From NCBI GenBank assembly GCA_017590115.1, contig JAGGNK010010226.1, positions 2,887,732 to 2,951,731 of the forward strand: a DNA stretch of 64,000 nt. Direction: 5' to 3'. Shown here one piece after another: positions 1 to 14,068 of the stretch. The stretch is from Montifringilla adamsi. Lineage: Eukaryota > Chordata > Aves > Passeriformes > Passeridae. The position numbers and the translations under genes were made by a program. Position 1 is the stretch's first letter; each line of letters opens with the position of its first letter. The notes under the pieces were generated by a model. The model worked only from the letters and a program-made list of their open reading frames with translations, was not told the origin of the DNA and did not search any database.

Positions 1-3000
1 GGAATGTAGCAGCACTGTCACATCAGCTGATTAATGCCCACCCGGGACTGCAGGCTTATTGAAATGCATTTCAAGACATGGCAAATGGTTCCAAACACTG
101 ATCTGGGAATATGTCCAGTTCTTTTCAATAGATACCATAAAACGTGACAAGCAGGGCTCTCACTTTGGATCAGCAGAACCCACAGTTACCCTATGTCTTC
201 CCAATGAAGAGAAACGCTCTATTTCTTTTTCTGAGAACACAGTGGAAAACAGGTGAGCAAGATGTAAAGAAAAAGAAAAGCCCTGAACACTACCTGATCA
301 CTGCCACTACTAAACCACAGTCATGTTCCCTGAAGGACGAAATTGTTCTTATTTCAGCTTACATCACCATGTAAAGGAATCCTTTTGTTTCCCTCCTCTA
401 ATCACTACTGAAATTTCACTGATAGATGAAATCATTAACATATTTTTCTTTCAATTATTTCTCCTACTAAAGGATATTCTTTGGGTAAGCAAAATAATTT
501 GCTTTAAAAACAAAATCTGATTACAAAATGTGGGCCATGGCTTTTAAAATAAATCTGTAGACATCCACAAAACATTTTTCCCCACTCAAAAGACAGCAAC
601 AAAAAAACACTTCAAGGTTAAGACACCATGAATTACAATTGCATTTCTGTCATAGCTACCACACTATCAGGAGATGTCAGAAACCAGTAATTTACTGTAC
701 ACTTATGGGGAAAAAAAACTAGGGTAATGACAGAGTGCCTGGAGTTTTAAGCCACGTCTGTCTGTCTCTTTGAAATCAGAGATTAAATGGGAGCTGTACT
801 AAAAATGCCTCAAATCCAGACTGATCTCGTGCCTGGCTCTTACACTGAGAGATGTAACCCAAACACTGGAAGCTATAGACATTCAATTTACACAATATTC
901 ATGACCTGGTCAGCTGAACAGGAGTTAGTTGAAGTATTGTAGCAATAAGCTAAATAAATAAAGGAGAGAAATAATTTTTTTAAAAGTTTATATATCATGG
1001 GTGCAAATGGTTCGCTTCTGTTCTTTATTCAGCAGTACTTCTGGACATAGGCAATTAGGTCAGAAAAAGCCATGAGTTCTAAGCAAAAAGATCTTTTGGA
1101 AAGCTGCACATTATCTTATAGCTATTTAAATACTCTGGTGGGAATGGGGGAAGAAATCTGGCAAATACTGCATTGCTCAGATATTAACACCGAGTCTCCA
1201 TTTTAATTCCTAAAGACATATTTCCCAGGAGATACTGAGAGAGACTTGCTCTCTGAAATAATCACTTTTAACAAAGAAGCCCAAAGTGGCAACAGTAAGA
1301 GTCATGCTTTAAACCAGAATTAAATTCAGCTCTTCCAAATTGCTCTTGAAGAAACCACTTATTTTCAAGAGACTCAGCTTTACACTCAATGAACACATGC
1401 TACTGCTTTGTGCAGCAGTTAGCATAAATAAGTCCTGACCTGGTTATTCATTAAATTAGCTGGAGTATAAATTTAAAATACTAATATTTATATTGCACCA
1501 TGTAAGAGGTTGACATTTACATAAAACCCCAGGCAAGAGCTAATGTTCCCAGAGTAAGAAACTGGTCAGTTTTATTTTTTCTTTCCCTCGGTTGTGCTTC
1601 CTGGTAAGATATTTATCTCATCTGACACTGGTGGATACTGTAACAGTCTGAGATGTCAGTATCTATGGCACTCACTTTTGAAACTAAAACTCCTTCAATA
1701 AAAACAACAACATCCCACACCAAACCGGGAAGCTGGGAATAGTATTTTCCCTTAAGGGAAACATTAATGAAATGACAGAAATACTTTCATTAATAATGCA
1801 AAATGAACTATGACCCAGTGAGCAACTCCGCTATATTCAAAAACAAAAACAAGCACAATGGTAATAAAGTCTATTTCATTATTTCTTGTTGTCTTTGAAA
1901 GGGCTGGAGTAATTCTGGGAGATATTTTCTACACTGGGATTGAGAAGTGCACTAGGACAAGACTGAGAATGGCTGAGCTGTATCTGAAGGCAGGCTCCTC
2001 TTGCAAAGGATTATGGAAAGGATGCCAATATTAAGTAGAGCTGAAGTAAAGAGCAACTGGAAGGCCACTAGGGAAACAGATACTTTAACTACAATAAGGT
2101 AACAGGATTTGATGAAAATTATGGGTAAGCCTGTGGACAACAGAGCTGGAAAGATACTGAAAATGACCACTGGTTAAACACAGGAGTGGGGACACAGTGG
2201 GAAGATCTGGGGCAGCTCAGAGCAATCACTCCTACCCTGTCCTCCTCCTTTCCCTGAAGATGGCATTCCCTACAAAGGCAGCCTGACAGCTCTGATCGGC
2301 TATCAGCAGCTTGAGAAGAAAAGACAGAGTAATCGGAGAGTGTGGGGACTGAGGCTGCTGTGAGTCACATCAGAACTGCCACTTCCAGGGCTTGGTTTTC
2401 TATTGAGCAGGGAGGATTAGGAAACAAAGAAGAGGCAGTCAGGCTCCCCTCCATCTTCCATCCTTGTCCTCGATCACGTTTCTTCCCAGACTGGAAGAGT
2501 ATGCCATTGGCTGTGAACCACTGCTTTGTCCCTTGGGACAGGAAAACAGAACTTGGAGAAAAACAATGAGAATGCACCAAAACCAAAGGAGGACTCTTAG
2601 CTGAAGGCAGCAAATGAACTTCCAATTGAGTGACAATGCCTAGGAATCAAAATTATGTAGATACATTACATAAGCTATAATAACACTAATATAGTTACAT
2701 ATTTTATGTATTTTCTTCATCTATATGTTGATAAATCAGATATCAGACATACTGATGCAGAAAGTTTTTACCTCACCTGTAAGTTTGTCTCTAATCAGTG
2801 TCAAAGGTTTCACCTACTGTGGCATGATTACAGCACATTAGGCTATTTTATTCCAAAGCTTAATCTATAAAGATTTATTACTAAAATCTAAAAAATATCC
2901 CTTTGGATGATCATACTCATTCACAAAAATAAATCTAAATATATTCATTGTTTTGGGGTTATTATTTTTTAAAATCACAAAAACAATCAATGCTTTCTGT

Positions 3001-4292
3001 TTATAATATTTCAGATGGGTTGCCCCCATGTTCTTCCAGACTTCTACAAGTCACCTCCTACCATGCTTCTAAACTAATTTCCACTTCCAGATTTCAGTGT
3101 GAGATTGAATCTGATATTGATCAATTGCATGTTCAGATGTCTAAGATGCTGAGAAAAGGGGAAAAGGATACTCATTTCTGCAGGGCTATTGGGAAGCCAG
3201 AGAAACAGCAACTCTCAGTAGGACCAGGGGTTTCCTCAGCCCTGTCAGGGAACATTCCTCAACTCTGAGGCAACACAAGGTTTGTAACAACACACTCAAT
3301 AGCACTCCTAGGCTGTGCCTGGGTCCATTTTGGTACATCTCATTCAAATGATTCTGCCTTTTTTTTTTTCTTGTTCCCAAACTGGATTTAAAGGGAAATA
3401 TGATGATTCAAAACACCTGTCCAAAATCATACTTTTTAAGATTGTAAATCCGTTTCACATGCAAGGGGGAATAAAACATGAAAACTGCTCTCATGAATCC
3501 TAATGTTAAGTGTTTACAGAAGACATATGCCATCTCATAAAAATGTCTCAATTAAAATATTTAGTGGTTAATTAATTTAGAAATTAATAACAAGTTTAAA
3601 AAGTATTATTATTGAAGCAGTTTTGTTTCTGTGTTCTTATTAATATTTTAATGGGCTAAAATTTTGAATTAAAACAGCTCTTTTTCATTCCATTTAATAT
3701 ATTTGACTTCTTGTATGACATTAAGTTTGGACAATTACAAAAAGCCCAGATATTCTGAATTACAAGTTACTACTCAAGTAACAAGACTGGCATGGTTTTG
3801 TTGGCAACGGAAAGATGAAAGTTTAAATCCAAATTTTAAACAAACCTGAATTAGTTGTGTATATTTACATAAAATGTACAGATCAGTAAAAATTAAACTA
3901 TTTTATTACAGTTTAAAAAAATTAAATCATATAACCTCTTACTGAAAACTTGACTATCCCTACACTTTTTTCAATACATGCTTTTATTCAAATATAAAGC
4001 TAAGCAATGAACACAAAAAGCATGAAAGAGAAGATGCTTTTAGGGAAAAGTAATAAATATCTCCTCCCAATTTATTCTGCATAGCAATCAACATGATAAT
4101 CACTGCAGAATGACTGATGATATTTTTTTCATTCCTAATTTTCCCCAATATAAAGATTTGTCAAAACAGCAAAATTTTACCTACAGTAAACTTCTATCCA
4201 TCAATGACATAAAAATAATCTTTTGCTGAGAAACACTGTAAAGTTTTCCCTTTGACTGTGCTTGAATTTCTTGTCACCCAAGAGGCCAGAAT
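1..4292. other. AT-rich intronic sequence, nothing recognised
   Basis: Open frames are all under 110 codons and resemble no known protein. They include 2948-3268 on the plus strand, the longest, with an ordinary mixed composition. No transposon, RNA gene or extended repeat was recognised. Confidence 0.6.
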
Positions 4293-4852
4293 ATAACAGA
4301 ACAACAGAATCTTTTGGTTTGGAAAAGACCTCTGAGATCATCAAGTCCACCTTATGAATGATCTCCACCTTGTCAACCAGACCATGGTACTGAGCTCCAC
4401 ATCCACTCTTTCCTGAAACACATCCAGAGACAGGTACTCCATCACCTCCCTGGACAGCCCATTCCAAAGTTTAACACACCTTTCAGTAAAGAAATGTCCC
4501 CTGATATCCAGCCTGAACGTACATGGGTGCAGCTTCAGACTGTGTCCCCTTGTCCTGTCACTTCTGACCTGGGAGAAGAGACCAGTCCCCACCTGGCTGA
4601 AACCTCCTGTCAGGGAGCTCTAGAGAACCACAAGGTCTCCCCTTGCTCCTTTTCTCCAGGCTAAGCACCCCCAGCTCCCTCAGCTGCTCCTCCTCAGACT
4701 TGTGCTCCAGAGCCTTCCCCAGCTCTGTTCCCTTCTCTGTGAGTACAGCATAAATCCTAGCACACCAATTTCTTTCTTGTTTTCAGGGGCCCAAATCTGA
4801 ACACAGCACTCAAGGCTGTGACCTCACCGATGCCGAGTACAAGGGGAGTCCA
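4293..4852 (-). mobile_element. CR1 LINE, 3' fragment
   Basis: The plus strand reads as the reverse complement of a CR1 3' end: GGTTTGGAAAAGACCTCTGAGATCATCAAGTCCA near 4315, then CTCCAGGCTAAGCACCCCCAGCTCCCTCAGC and CTCACCGATGCCGAGTACAAGGGG farther in. The element is therefore inserted in minus orientation with its 3' end at about 4293. A frame at 4341-4592 (minus) keeps a decayed ORF2 C-terminus, recognisable from SDRTRG, FRLDIR, FFTERCVKLWN and LSREV. The 5' part is missing, as is usual for CR1. It is diverged and inactive. The minus orientation matches the direction of ROBO1 transcription. Confidence 0.9.
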
Positions 4853-7800
4853 CTGGGTTTGGTTTTTGTTCCTTCAAAGGCTTCTTTGGTTCCAAAAATC
4901 AAACTGAGAAATCTGCAATTCTCCACATGACCAATTCTTTTGCCATGGTTCCTACTTACACCTTTGCACAAAACATGATTTTGCAATGCTCAGTTGAATC
5001 AGATTGATTCAATGCTCAGATTGAATCAGCGAGATTCAATGCTCAGTTGAATCCCAGTGCAGGTGAATGGCATCCCACAGAGAAAGCCACATTCCAGGAC
5101 TTCTTTAAATGCACAAAAGTATGGGCCCAGAAGATTCATGCACTGAGTTTTCTTCTCATGAAGAAGCAATATCATCTTGAGGTCTGAAGTCCTACCCCAC
5201 AGCACGACTGCTGAAAACCTAGTGAAAAGCTATTAAAAATGTCAACCAACATCTCTGCTAACCCTGTACCTTTCCAGCTGGATTTTAGTTCTGGTTGTGT
5301 GACAATGGTACAACCACCTGAATACATCACAAAGAAGAATTCATTCAGTAGCTAAAACCAGGCCTCTATATCAAATTGTCAGGGGAAAAAACACATACTT
5401 ATGAAGTTGTTTCTGTAAAAGAAATGGTAAAAAGAAATACTATCAGATTATTTTCCTGAATATTCATAGTGGATTCCTCAGAAAACTTGTGGCTAATAGT
5501 CTGGGTGTTCAGCAGCCTGAAGTGTATTTAAACATGTAAAACAAAGCTTTTGAGATGTTCTATATGATAGGCACACTCAAGTAAGATATTTAAATAACAC
5601 CAGTTTTCATCAAGTTATTGACTTTTTCAAGACAAAGTACCAAACCACAATTTCAGGAATAGTTGTCTGAAGTAATTTATACTTTAAAGAAAACAAAATA
5701 TTTGAAATGGCCTTTTAAAGGATTAGTAACAAATCCCTAGAGGAATGCAGCCCACCTCAGTCAATTTTCAACCTTAAAAGCAAATTTTGACATATACAGA
5801 ACATTAATGAAGACAATGTTTATGCCTTACATAGCATGCTAAGTGTGAGAACTCTACAGATAAAAATGCTGTTGAATGTATACTGAAGCTCATAATGGAA
5901 TGTAAAAAGAAGATGAAAAATAGCAGTAGCTTATGGTTGTTGATGATAAGATTTAAAGTAATGAAGAACAGTTTTAAAAGTAAGAAAAAGTTAAAATTTT
6001 AATTATTTCATTAAAACAAAAATGGCAGGTGTCTGTTTTCTATGACTTTATTTTATAATTATTTCTTAAAAGCTAGCTTAATGACTAGCTTTTGAATAAC
6101 TGTTATAAGGAGTTCTGGTGAAAGAATCAGTACTGAGAAACACAGATCAATATTCAGCAGTCATAAATGGAAAAAGGAAGGAGAAGGGAGAGGTAAGAGA
6201 AAAACAGTGCTATACAACCACAAGGCTGAGTCAAAAGCATAGAGGAATATTCAAGCATGGGAAAAGACAAAGACCTCAAGAGCTCCATAGAGCTGTGAAA
6301 GAAAGAAAAAAAACAGTAAATGAAAATGACAAGAATGGAGCTGTGTGATTTGAGATTTTAATGCATAATATCAACAAAAGCAAGCAGGCAGAGGTTTGTG
6401 TGGTTTGCACATATAAATGCAAATGCTGACAAAGCCTTCAAAATTGTAAAGGAGAATAGGTGTTTGAAAACAAGGGAAAAGAATGATTATTTTTATTATT
6501 ACTTCAAGCAACAATCACCATGACAGGGGCGAGGGTTCAAGCAGCAAAGAAAAATAGGTTATTGCCAGAAATGAATTAACCCCAGAGCAATCTGAGTGCC
6601 CAGAAATACTATCTATCTTTTTTTTTCAACTTTATCAATAGCTCTGGTAGAAGAGATTACTTCTCTGCATCAGGCTTGTTTAACTAGTTAAGATATCCCC
6701 ACACAGAGAGGAAAGTGGAAAAACAGCAGCAGCCACCTACAGAAACATTAGATTAAAAGAATTCAACTAAGTATGCTCCGTCAGCTCAGGAAAGCCAGTC
6801 AGACTTATTCTCCAGTCTGCAAGACTTTAAGGTATGATTATATGATTATATTATGTTGGAGTTTCCCTTCCAACAAATTAAACTATATTTCACAAGGATG
6901 TAGAAATGCTGATTCAAAAAAAAAAGCTACTTATATTTATATAAAGCAACAAATTTTATCTTATTTACAAGTATCTCTGCTTAGGATTAAGGTAAAGAAG
7001 CTACCTGTTCACTAAATTTGTAATAAACTGGAGAAGAACTCCTATGGGAGAAACTTCTTTCTCCTGTAGTTACTCCATGCAGGATTTGGTCAGTGCCTCC
7101 TGAGAGGTGGAAGATGTCTGGGACCTTTACTGCCAACATGTAACGTAAATATCACTACAAACTCACTCACACTGCTCAAGCAGCTCCGCCAATCACTGCT
7201 ACAGCACTGTCCAACACAGGTGGGCAGGTGGGTACAAGGGGACAAGGAACCTGAGGATTTGTTTGGTTTCATCCTTGCAAAGCACCATCCAAGGATTTAA
7301 GCATCCTTTTTTTTTTTTTTTTTTAAGTAGGGTTTTCAAGGCTAAACTATTTTTTTTTGTATCATGATTATAATTACAACATAGTTTCCTATGCTAAAAG
7401 GCAACCAGTATACAGACTTTTCCACTTTGTGTAAAGAGCTATTTGAAACAAAACCCTAAATTAAGGCTTCCTGAAAGGCTGAAAGCCTTCAGTGGGACTA
7501 ATTAGACAGAACCACTAGGCCTTGAGGCTCACAGCTGCTCACTAGTACCCTCTGCAAAGACTGAGAATTAAACACATGGTTAGGGGTTTAAATTGATTAA
7601 CGGGCATCAGTTGTTCCTCCTTTACAGGTAAAGCCCCAATATCAATCTTTTTATTTTCTAATATACCATTATATGACTAATTAGTAGGCATTATGGCACA
7701 TCTATCAGCTTAAATGAATTTTTAATGACAATTAATCTGCCCTTTTTAAAAATTCTTATTTTAAATAAATGGGAAATTCTCCCCTAGTGTTTTGACTAAA

Positions 7801-9079
7801 AACAAAAGCTAAGCAGTGCTAAAAAAAAAGTCAATTAAAAATGAATGGATCTTTTAGAGAGAGACATACTGCAAATTGTCAGTCCTCTACATGTTATACA
7901 GGAATTCTACTCTTAATTTGTTCTGTAATTTTGTGGTTGCTGCAAGTATTTATAAACTGGTATATCTGCATTAGGAACACCACATTGGAATAGCTACAGG
8001 ACTTTACAAACAGAAGTGAATTGTAAGTAGTCAAAATACACAGGAGAGACTAGACAGTATTTGATTCTTCACAAGGACTGTGGTAAACCACTCACTATCA
8101 AGACTGTCAGGTAGGAAACACTGGGGAAGGATTTGGAAATCTTTATTTCCATCAACTGCATCAATCTGTCAACACAGCACACCATCACCACTGAGGAACA
8201 TTTTCATCAAGGGAGCAACTAATTCATCACCTTTGAAAACAATGATCCAACAAAACATAAAAGAGGAAGAAACCAGTGCTTAAGACTTAGACGGGAAGCA
8301 AAAGGTCTCTAAAATACATCAGCCCAAATCCCACATTTTATCACTGGGTTTCAAGGATAGCTCAAAGCTCTCACATAAGACTGTGTGCCGCTCAACCCCA
8401 TGTTCTTCTTTCAGCTCAAGAGCGATGTGGTGAAAAGCCACTCCAGGTCCTCTCATGATAATACCCCTAAGAGAAACCACTTTATGCAAACATCAGGTAC
8501 ATGGCCTTGACAGTATTTTTTTTTAAGTATCTACATAAGAATAAATAGAAATTGAAATTTTCTATTAGGTACAGATAACGCCTACAGAGTGCACAGGAAA
8601 GACAAAATGACTCATTATAAAATATTTTTTTAACATTCTAAGCAGAAAATTATGCAGAATTAGCCTGCTTGGTGTGAAACTGCCTAACCAAGCCAAAATC
8701 AAATCTCTCATTTCTTCATGCCTTGCCACTTAAGTAATGGTAAATTAGTCACTTCCTTCCATCTGAAATGAGCAGTCCATAGACTTCAGGTGTCTTTGGG
8801 GTGTTTAAGCCCTTCCTTCACAACCAGACAAGAATATTTATTCCCAAGAAGGATCTGAGAAAGGTGATGAGAGGCCTGTTTGTATCAACAATTACAGAAG
8901 TCCAGCAAATGGAAAAGTTTCTCCTCCAAGGGTATTGATCAGTTTTATATAAGGCAATTAAAACACCAATTTTAAAAGAAAGCAGTTGCAACTTGTCTTC
9001 AAAACCCAGTCTGGTAGGTCTGAGACAGTTACAGAACGTGTCAGTGGATGGAACGTTCTCAAGACCATTAGAAACACAA
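4853..9079. other. AT-rich intronic sequence, nothing recognised apart from short repeats
   Basis: Apart from the 4984-5055 tandem repeat and a T tract at 7303-7324, no gene, RNA or transposon was recognised. Open frames such as 6118-6348 (Lys/Arg/Glu-rich) reflect A-rich sequence. Confidence 0.6.
4984..5055. repeat. Short tandem repeat, about 26 bp x 2.7
   Basis: Three imperfect units start with CAATGCTCAG and continue with TTGAATC. Unit 1 is 4984-5009, unit 2 is 5010-5036, and unit 3 is partial at 5037-5055. The array lies about 130 bp beyond the CR1 fragment and is not part of it. Confidence 0.85.
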
Positions 9080-10451
9080 GTAGGCATGTGGGGAATGTGA
9101 AGCTCCAGGGCAGCCTGGGCTGCAGCAACCATGAAATTGTGGAGTTTGAGATCCTTGGGGCAGCAAGGAGAGTGAGAAGTGCACTCACTACCCTGGACTT
9201 CAGGACAGAAGAGGGTCTCTCTGGGAATCTCATGGGTAGAGTGCCAGGGGATAGAGCCTTGGTGGGAAGAGAGAGAGCTGGAAGACACTCAAGGATTGCC
9301 TCCTCCAGGCTCAAGAACAGTACACCTCCTACAAAGAGAAAGTCAGGGAATATTGCCAAGAGTTCTCCATGGATTAACAAGGAGCTCCTAGACAAACACA
9401 AAGAGGTAGCACAGTGAGGGTGGAAGCAGGGAAAGTAGCCTGGGAGGAACACAGAGTAATTGTCTCAACAGGCAAGGAGATCATTAGGAAAGTTAAAGCA
9501 CTGGCAGAAACCAATCTGGCCCAGGAGATCAACAATAACAAAAAAACTTGTTAGGGATATCAGCAATAAAAGAACGCCTAGAAATGGAGGGGAAATGTTG
9601 AGTCCCCTCAGGAGGAATATGGGACACCTGGTTATCCAGGTAATGGAGAAGGCTCAAGAACTCAACAATGTCTTGCCCCAGTCTTCACCAGCAAGTTTTC
9701 CAGTAACACTGCCCAAGTTGCAGAAGGTGAAAGCAGGGATTGGGAGAATGAAATCCCACCCATTGTAGGAGAAGATCAGGTTTGAGAATGTCAAAGAAAC
9801 CCAAAGGTGCACATGTCCATGGCACCTGGCGAGATACATCCACAGGTCCTGAGGGAACTGGTGGATGAAGCAGCCGAGCCACTATTCATCATATTTGAGA
9901 AAACAGCAGTCTACTGAAGTTTCCACTGACTGGAAAAGGGGAAACAAAATGCTCATTTTTAAAAACGGAAATAGGAGAAACCCAGGGAAACTCAGACCAG
10001 TCAGTCTCATGCAATTGTCTGGCAAGACCAAGGAGCAGATTCTTCTGGGAACTATGCTAAGGCACAGGGAGAATAAGAATGTGATTGGTGGCAACCAACA
10101 TGGCTTCACTAAAGAAAAATCATTCCTGACATATTTGGCAACTTTCTACAGTGCGGTTACAGCAGAGATGGGCAAGGAAAGAGCAAGAGATGTAATCTTC
10201 CTAACTTGAACAAAGCCTTTGACACTGTGAAACATGACATCCTTGTCTCTGAGCTGGAGAGCCATGGATTTGACAGATGGACCACTTGCTGGATAAGGAA
10301 TTGTCTGGATGGTCACACTCAGAGTTGCAGTTGATGTTCTAATGTCCAAGTTGAAAGTAGGGACAGTAATGTTCCTCGGGGGTCAGTACTGGGACCTGTG
10401 TTGTTTAAAATTTTTGATGGTGACACAGACAGTAGGATTAATATGCACCCA
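9080..10451 (+). mobile_element. CR1 LINE, internal ORF2 fragment (endonuclease end to mid reverse transcriptase), decayed
   Basis: Translated pieces on the plus strand follow avian CR1 ORF2 in order. First comes the end of the endonuclease domain, GSLGCSNHEIVEF (around 9110-9150), where the catalytic SDH motif has become SNH. Next is the linker (TLDFRTEEG, PPTKRKSGN, WINKELLDK), then reverse transcriptase motifs [58 protein letters not shown] and a QYWDLCCLKFLM region matching the QGSVLGP segment. Frames shift repeatedly, with stops at 9416 and after 10207. The second lies at the position of the first catalytic Asp (IYLD becomes IFLT then stop). The fragment ends before the FADD active-site box, and the 5' and 3' ends of the LINE are absent. 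It is inactive. The left edge is approximate. Confidence 0.9.
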
Positions 10452-13400
10452 TAAATCCAACTTTACAACAAAACACAAATTTAATCACTATTGTAAAGCA
10501 AAGAACATATCCCAAAAACATCTTCCATCCTAGTTAAAATAAATGTCTTCAGTGCTTAAAAGTAAAAGGAACACTCATATAAACATGTAGCACCACATAG
10601 TAGAGATCATCCCTGACCTTGAAAAAAGCCCTTCTTGGTATACTTCAGTAGGAAAAAAAAGACCATTTTCCTGTTAATGCTGTCATAAAGCCCACAGTGA
10701 ATTACTAAAAATCATTACTTTTATGTTAAAAGCTCTCACAATGACAAGAACGAATTAGCAGGGGACAGGAAGTAAAAAGACAAGCAATGCTTAAGAGGCC
10801 CATCTCCACAAAACACTGCTGGGAATGCAAATGTCTAAAGCTTTGCGTGCTTATTAACGTTGCTCCTTGTAGTCCCATCTCTGCAACAATTTACCTGCTC
10901 TCCTTTGCTAATGTACAATTTCCTTCTCCCCTCACCCATTAAGAAGATTCTCTCCCTTATAAATACCTGTCACTCACCCCGCAGGACCTAATAATGCTAT
11001 TAATTATTCCTGGTTAAAAAAAAAAAAAAAAAAAAAAACCAAAAACAAAACAAACAAAACAAAAACCAACCCCCCCAAAAAAAAACCAAACAAAAAACCC
11101 AAAAAGATGTGCAGGGGTGGACAAAACTGCAATGGCAAATTATTTATTGTTTCCAACATGGATGAGACAGTGCCCTACTACAGACAATAAGCCAGAAGAA
11201 CTGAACTTTCAATCCTGGAAAAAGGAACCTACTTCTAAGAATTACTTCATGTAAGGGGGAGAAGGAAAAGCGAAATTTCAGCAAGTAAATAAAAGAACTG
11301 CTCAAAATTTGAAGTAATTAGTGTCTTTCCTTCACTGAACAATAAAAAACCAAACTGCCTTAAGAAATTCTGCAAACAGCCCATACATGTCTACCAGAAA
11401 CCACTATTGAATAGTAATCCATACAACTTAAGAGATTTCCACAAATCATAAAAGGTAAACATTACAAAAATAAAACATAACCCTGTAACAGTAAAGCTGG
11501 CTGGCCCATTTCCTCCAAGTAAATATGTTTTAAGTTCCTCTTTCAATCAAAATATAATAGATGGCATTATAACTAGGCACTGTTCTCAGGAGGAAAGATT
11601 TCTTCACACAGCTAAAAAAGAATATTCCCAACAGGGATCCTTAAAAAAAACCACTAATATGTTCTTTATACTTGTTCCATTTTGTTTTGAAGGTCAACAA
11701 ATTGCTGCATTCAGATGACAGATTTGCAAGGTATCTGCAAAAAAGATTTTATTCATTATACCAAATCTTTATACTTCAAAAACCCACTATTTTTCTTGTC
11801 CTCCTCAAAAGCATTCCCAAAATATTTGTTATAGGGCCTTCTCAGGTCAGCAGAACCCACTGCAGAGAAAGATCTGACCAATTCATTTTTTTTTTGTAAA
11901 AACGCCCAAAAGAAAATGTCTGCTTAAACAATCAAGGGGAAAACATGTAAGATGGAGCTACAAAGACATCTATTATGTCTTTATATTGCTCCCATCATCA
12001 TGCCCAATAGATCATTTTAGTGCCATAAATGCATAAATTTAGCTGAGTACAATTGATTTCCAAGTCTAGCAGGATGAAGAAATCCCACAGTCCTACAGAA
12101 ACAGCAGGTCAACCCATTCTCTGGGACAGGAGAACAAGAATCTAGGGATATTATAACATTGTCATGAGGAAGATCAGTACAGGAATCCTGGAAAGAATGT
12201 ATAGTTTGGTTGTTTCTCTGTGGTCCCTGAAGAAACTCAATGGAAACAAACAGCTATTTTCAAGTAAATTACTGCAAATGACATTCACAGGGCTACTTGT
12301 GGAATAGAGTTATGCATAGTACTAATAAATTCTTGTCATCCTTGTATTTTTGTTAATGAAAAAGTACAGTCTTGCAGAACTTGTCAGCAGATGAACTTAG
12401 ATTTCTCATTACCATTAAATTACATGGGTCAGGTGGCTCATTTAATCAAAAAAGTACCTACAACATCAGTATTACAGACTTCCTAACTTAAAGACTCAGC
12501 TTATCTAATATTAACCTAAGTTAAACATTACAAAAGAATCACACAACTGCCAAACACAAGAAACTTGCTCATAATGAACAACTAAACCCCAAGTCATTAC
12601 CTGAGAGAAGTTGTCTCCCCTTCCCAACACCTCTAGCACTCACAATGGCATCATCACCTCACTGCCACTGCTCACACTTGGCACAAGTTGGACCTTTATT
12701 TAGCTTGCTTTTTTTCTGTCTTAACCCCTCCCACACAATTTTTTTTTTTTTTTAATGCAATAGAACTCCTCAGATAAATTCACAATCTAACTATTGCGTC
12801 TTTATTCTCCTGTCTTGGCTAGATCCTCATTTACGAAGTGCAATTTTTGCTTGGACTCACCACAAGTTCCAGCAAAGAGAAGTGATCATTATTGCTCTGG
12901 AGACTGACCTTATATTACTTTCATTTCACAGATATTGGTAAACGCCTCAGTGAGTCACAAGCAAAAGCACCACCATGCATCAGCACATCTTCACACAAGT
13001 ATACATTTTAATAAAAATATATACCAATGTCCCTCTAAATCATCGCCATTAACAACATAATTCGCTTAGAGCATCAAGCTGTTTCTGCCATCCACAAATG
13101 GCCAGACTGAGCAGTGTGGGTTACTACTGGAACACATCATCTCAACTTACATGTGCTCTCTTCCTCTCCCACATCCTTATATTCAATCAGAATAATTTTT
13201 GAAGAAATGGATGTTCCAATTACCACTGGCATAAATAAGTCTTCCTGCCACTGAAGTATTTCAGAAGACAAACTATTAAATCTGGTTAATGCACCATCAG
13301 TCCAGTTGTAAAAACTTTATCTCCATACATCAAATAGTTTCTAAAAGAACAAAACATTTTAAAATAATGATCTGCAAAATTAGCTATTCATGTTTTATTT

Positions 13401-14068
13401 CTGTCCAGATTGCCCTACAGCTTCTATACTGTGATATAACTTGCCAACATATCATACAATACTGGAGAATCAACAGAGAAATTCACTGGATGTACAAAAG
13501 GAAAGGGAAGTTGAGGGAAATTCCAGTGTGAATCACCATTGAGGATCGTTGGGAGGCAAAGGGGAACAGAAGGGAAAAGAGGAACAGAAATAGTTCCTCC
13601 TATAAAGAATGCTTTTCTATTAGAGTTGGAAAGGGGGGCCGTGGATTCCTCAGACAGATGGTGTCAATAGATCTGTCTATTAGTCACTGTGGCAGCAGCA
13701 GTATGGTGATGGGGCTCACAAAAAGCCACTTAAAAACTCCATATAAACAAAAGAGAAGTAAATTAAGAAGTTGATTCAATTTTCCAGTACAAGACACTGC
13801 TTCCCACATATCGCACAAAACCCGCTACCGTTCACACCAGTTTGCGGTTTCTGCTGCAGTTACAGACTGCGGTAAATGTGGACTCAAAGCAAATCTCCAT
13901 GTGGGACAGATCAGCTTCCCAGGTGAAAAGCCCAGACCTGAGGGCTTCCCTAAGTCCTTCTGCACCTTTGCTTTTGTGTAGGAACTGACAACACACAGGG
14001 CTCTTTTCCCAGCAATGTGACACTTAAAACTGGCAATCATGGTGGCCAATGCTTCTCCCTCTACTAAC
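10452..14068. other. Intronic sequence, no gene recognised
   Basis: This stretch contains the A/C-rich tract at 11016-11105. The part at 10780-10980, with a TTAATTATT homeodomain-type site and an intermediate GC level, looks less repetitive than its surroundings, but I cannot show that it is conserved. Confidence 0.5.
11016..11105. repeat. Poly-A and CAAAC low-complexity tract
   Basis: Twenty-three consecutive A residues are followed by CAAAAC/CAAAC-type units and a run of seven C. There is no recognisable retroelement body on either side, so it is recorded as low complexity and not as a poly-A tail. Confidence 0.9.

Noticed and set aside
2948..3268. 106-codon plus-strand frame
   Set aside because: No family resemblance; AT-rich intron, expected by chance.
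8818..9452. Minus-strand open frames of 156 and 164 codons
   Set aside because: They are largely antisense to the CR1 ORF2 fragment, whose plus-strand reading explains the open frames.
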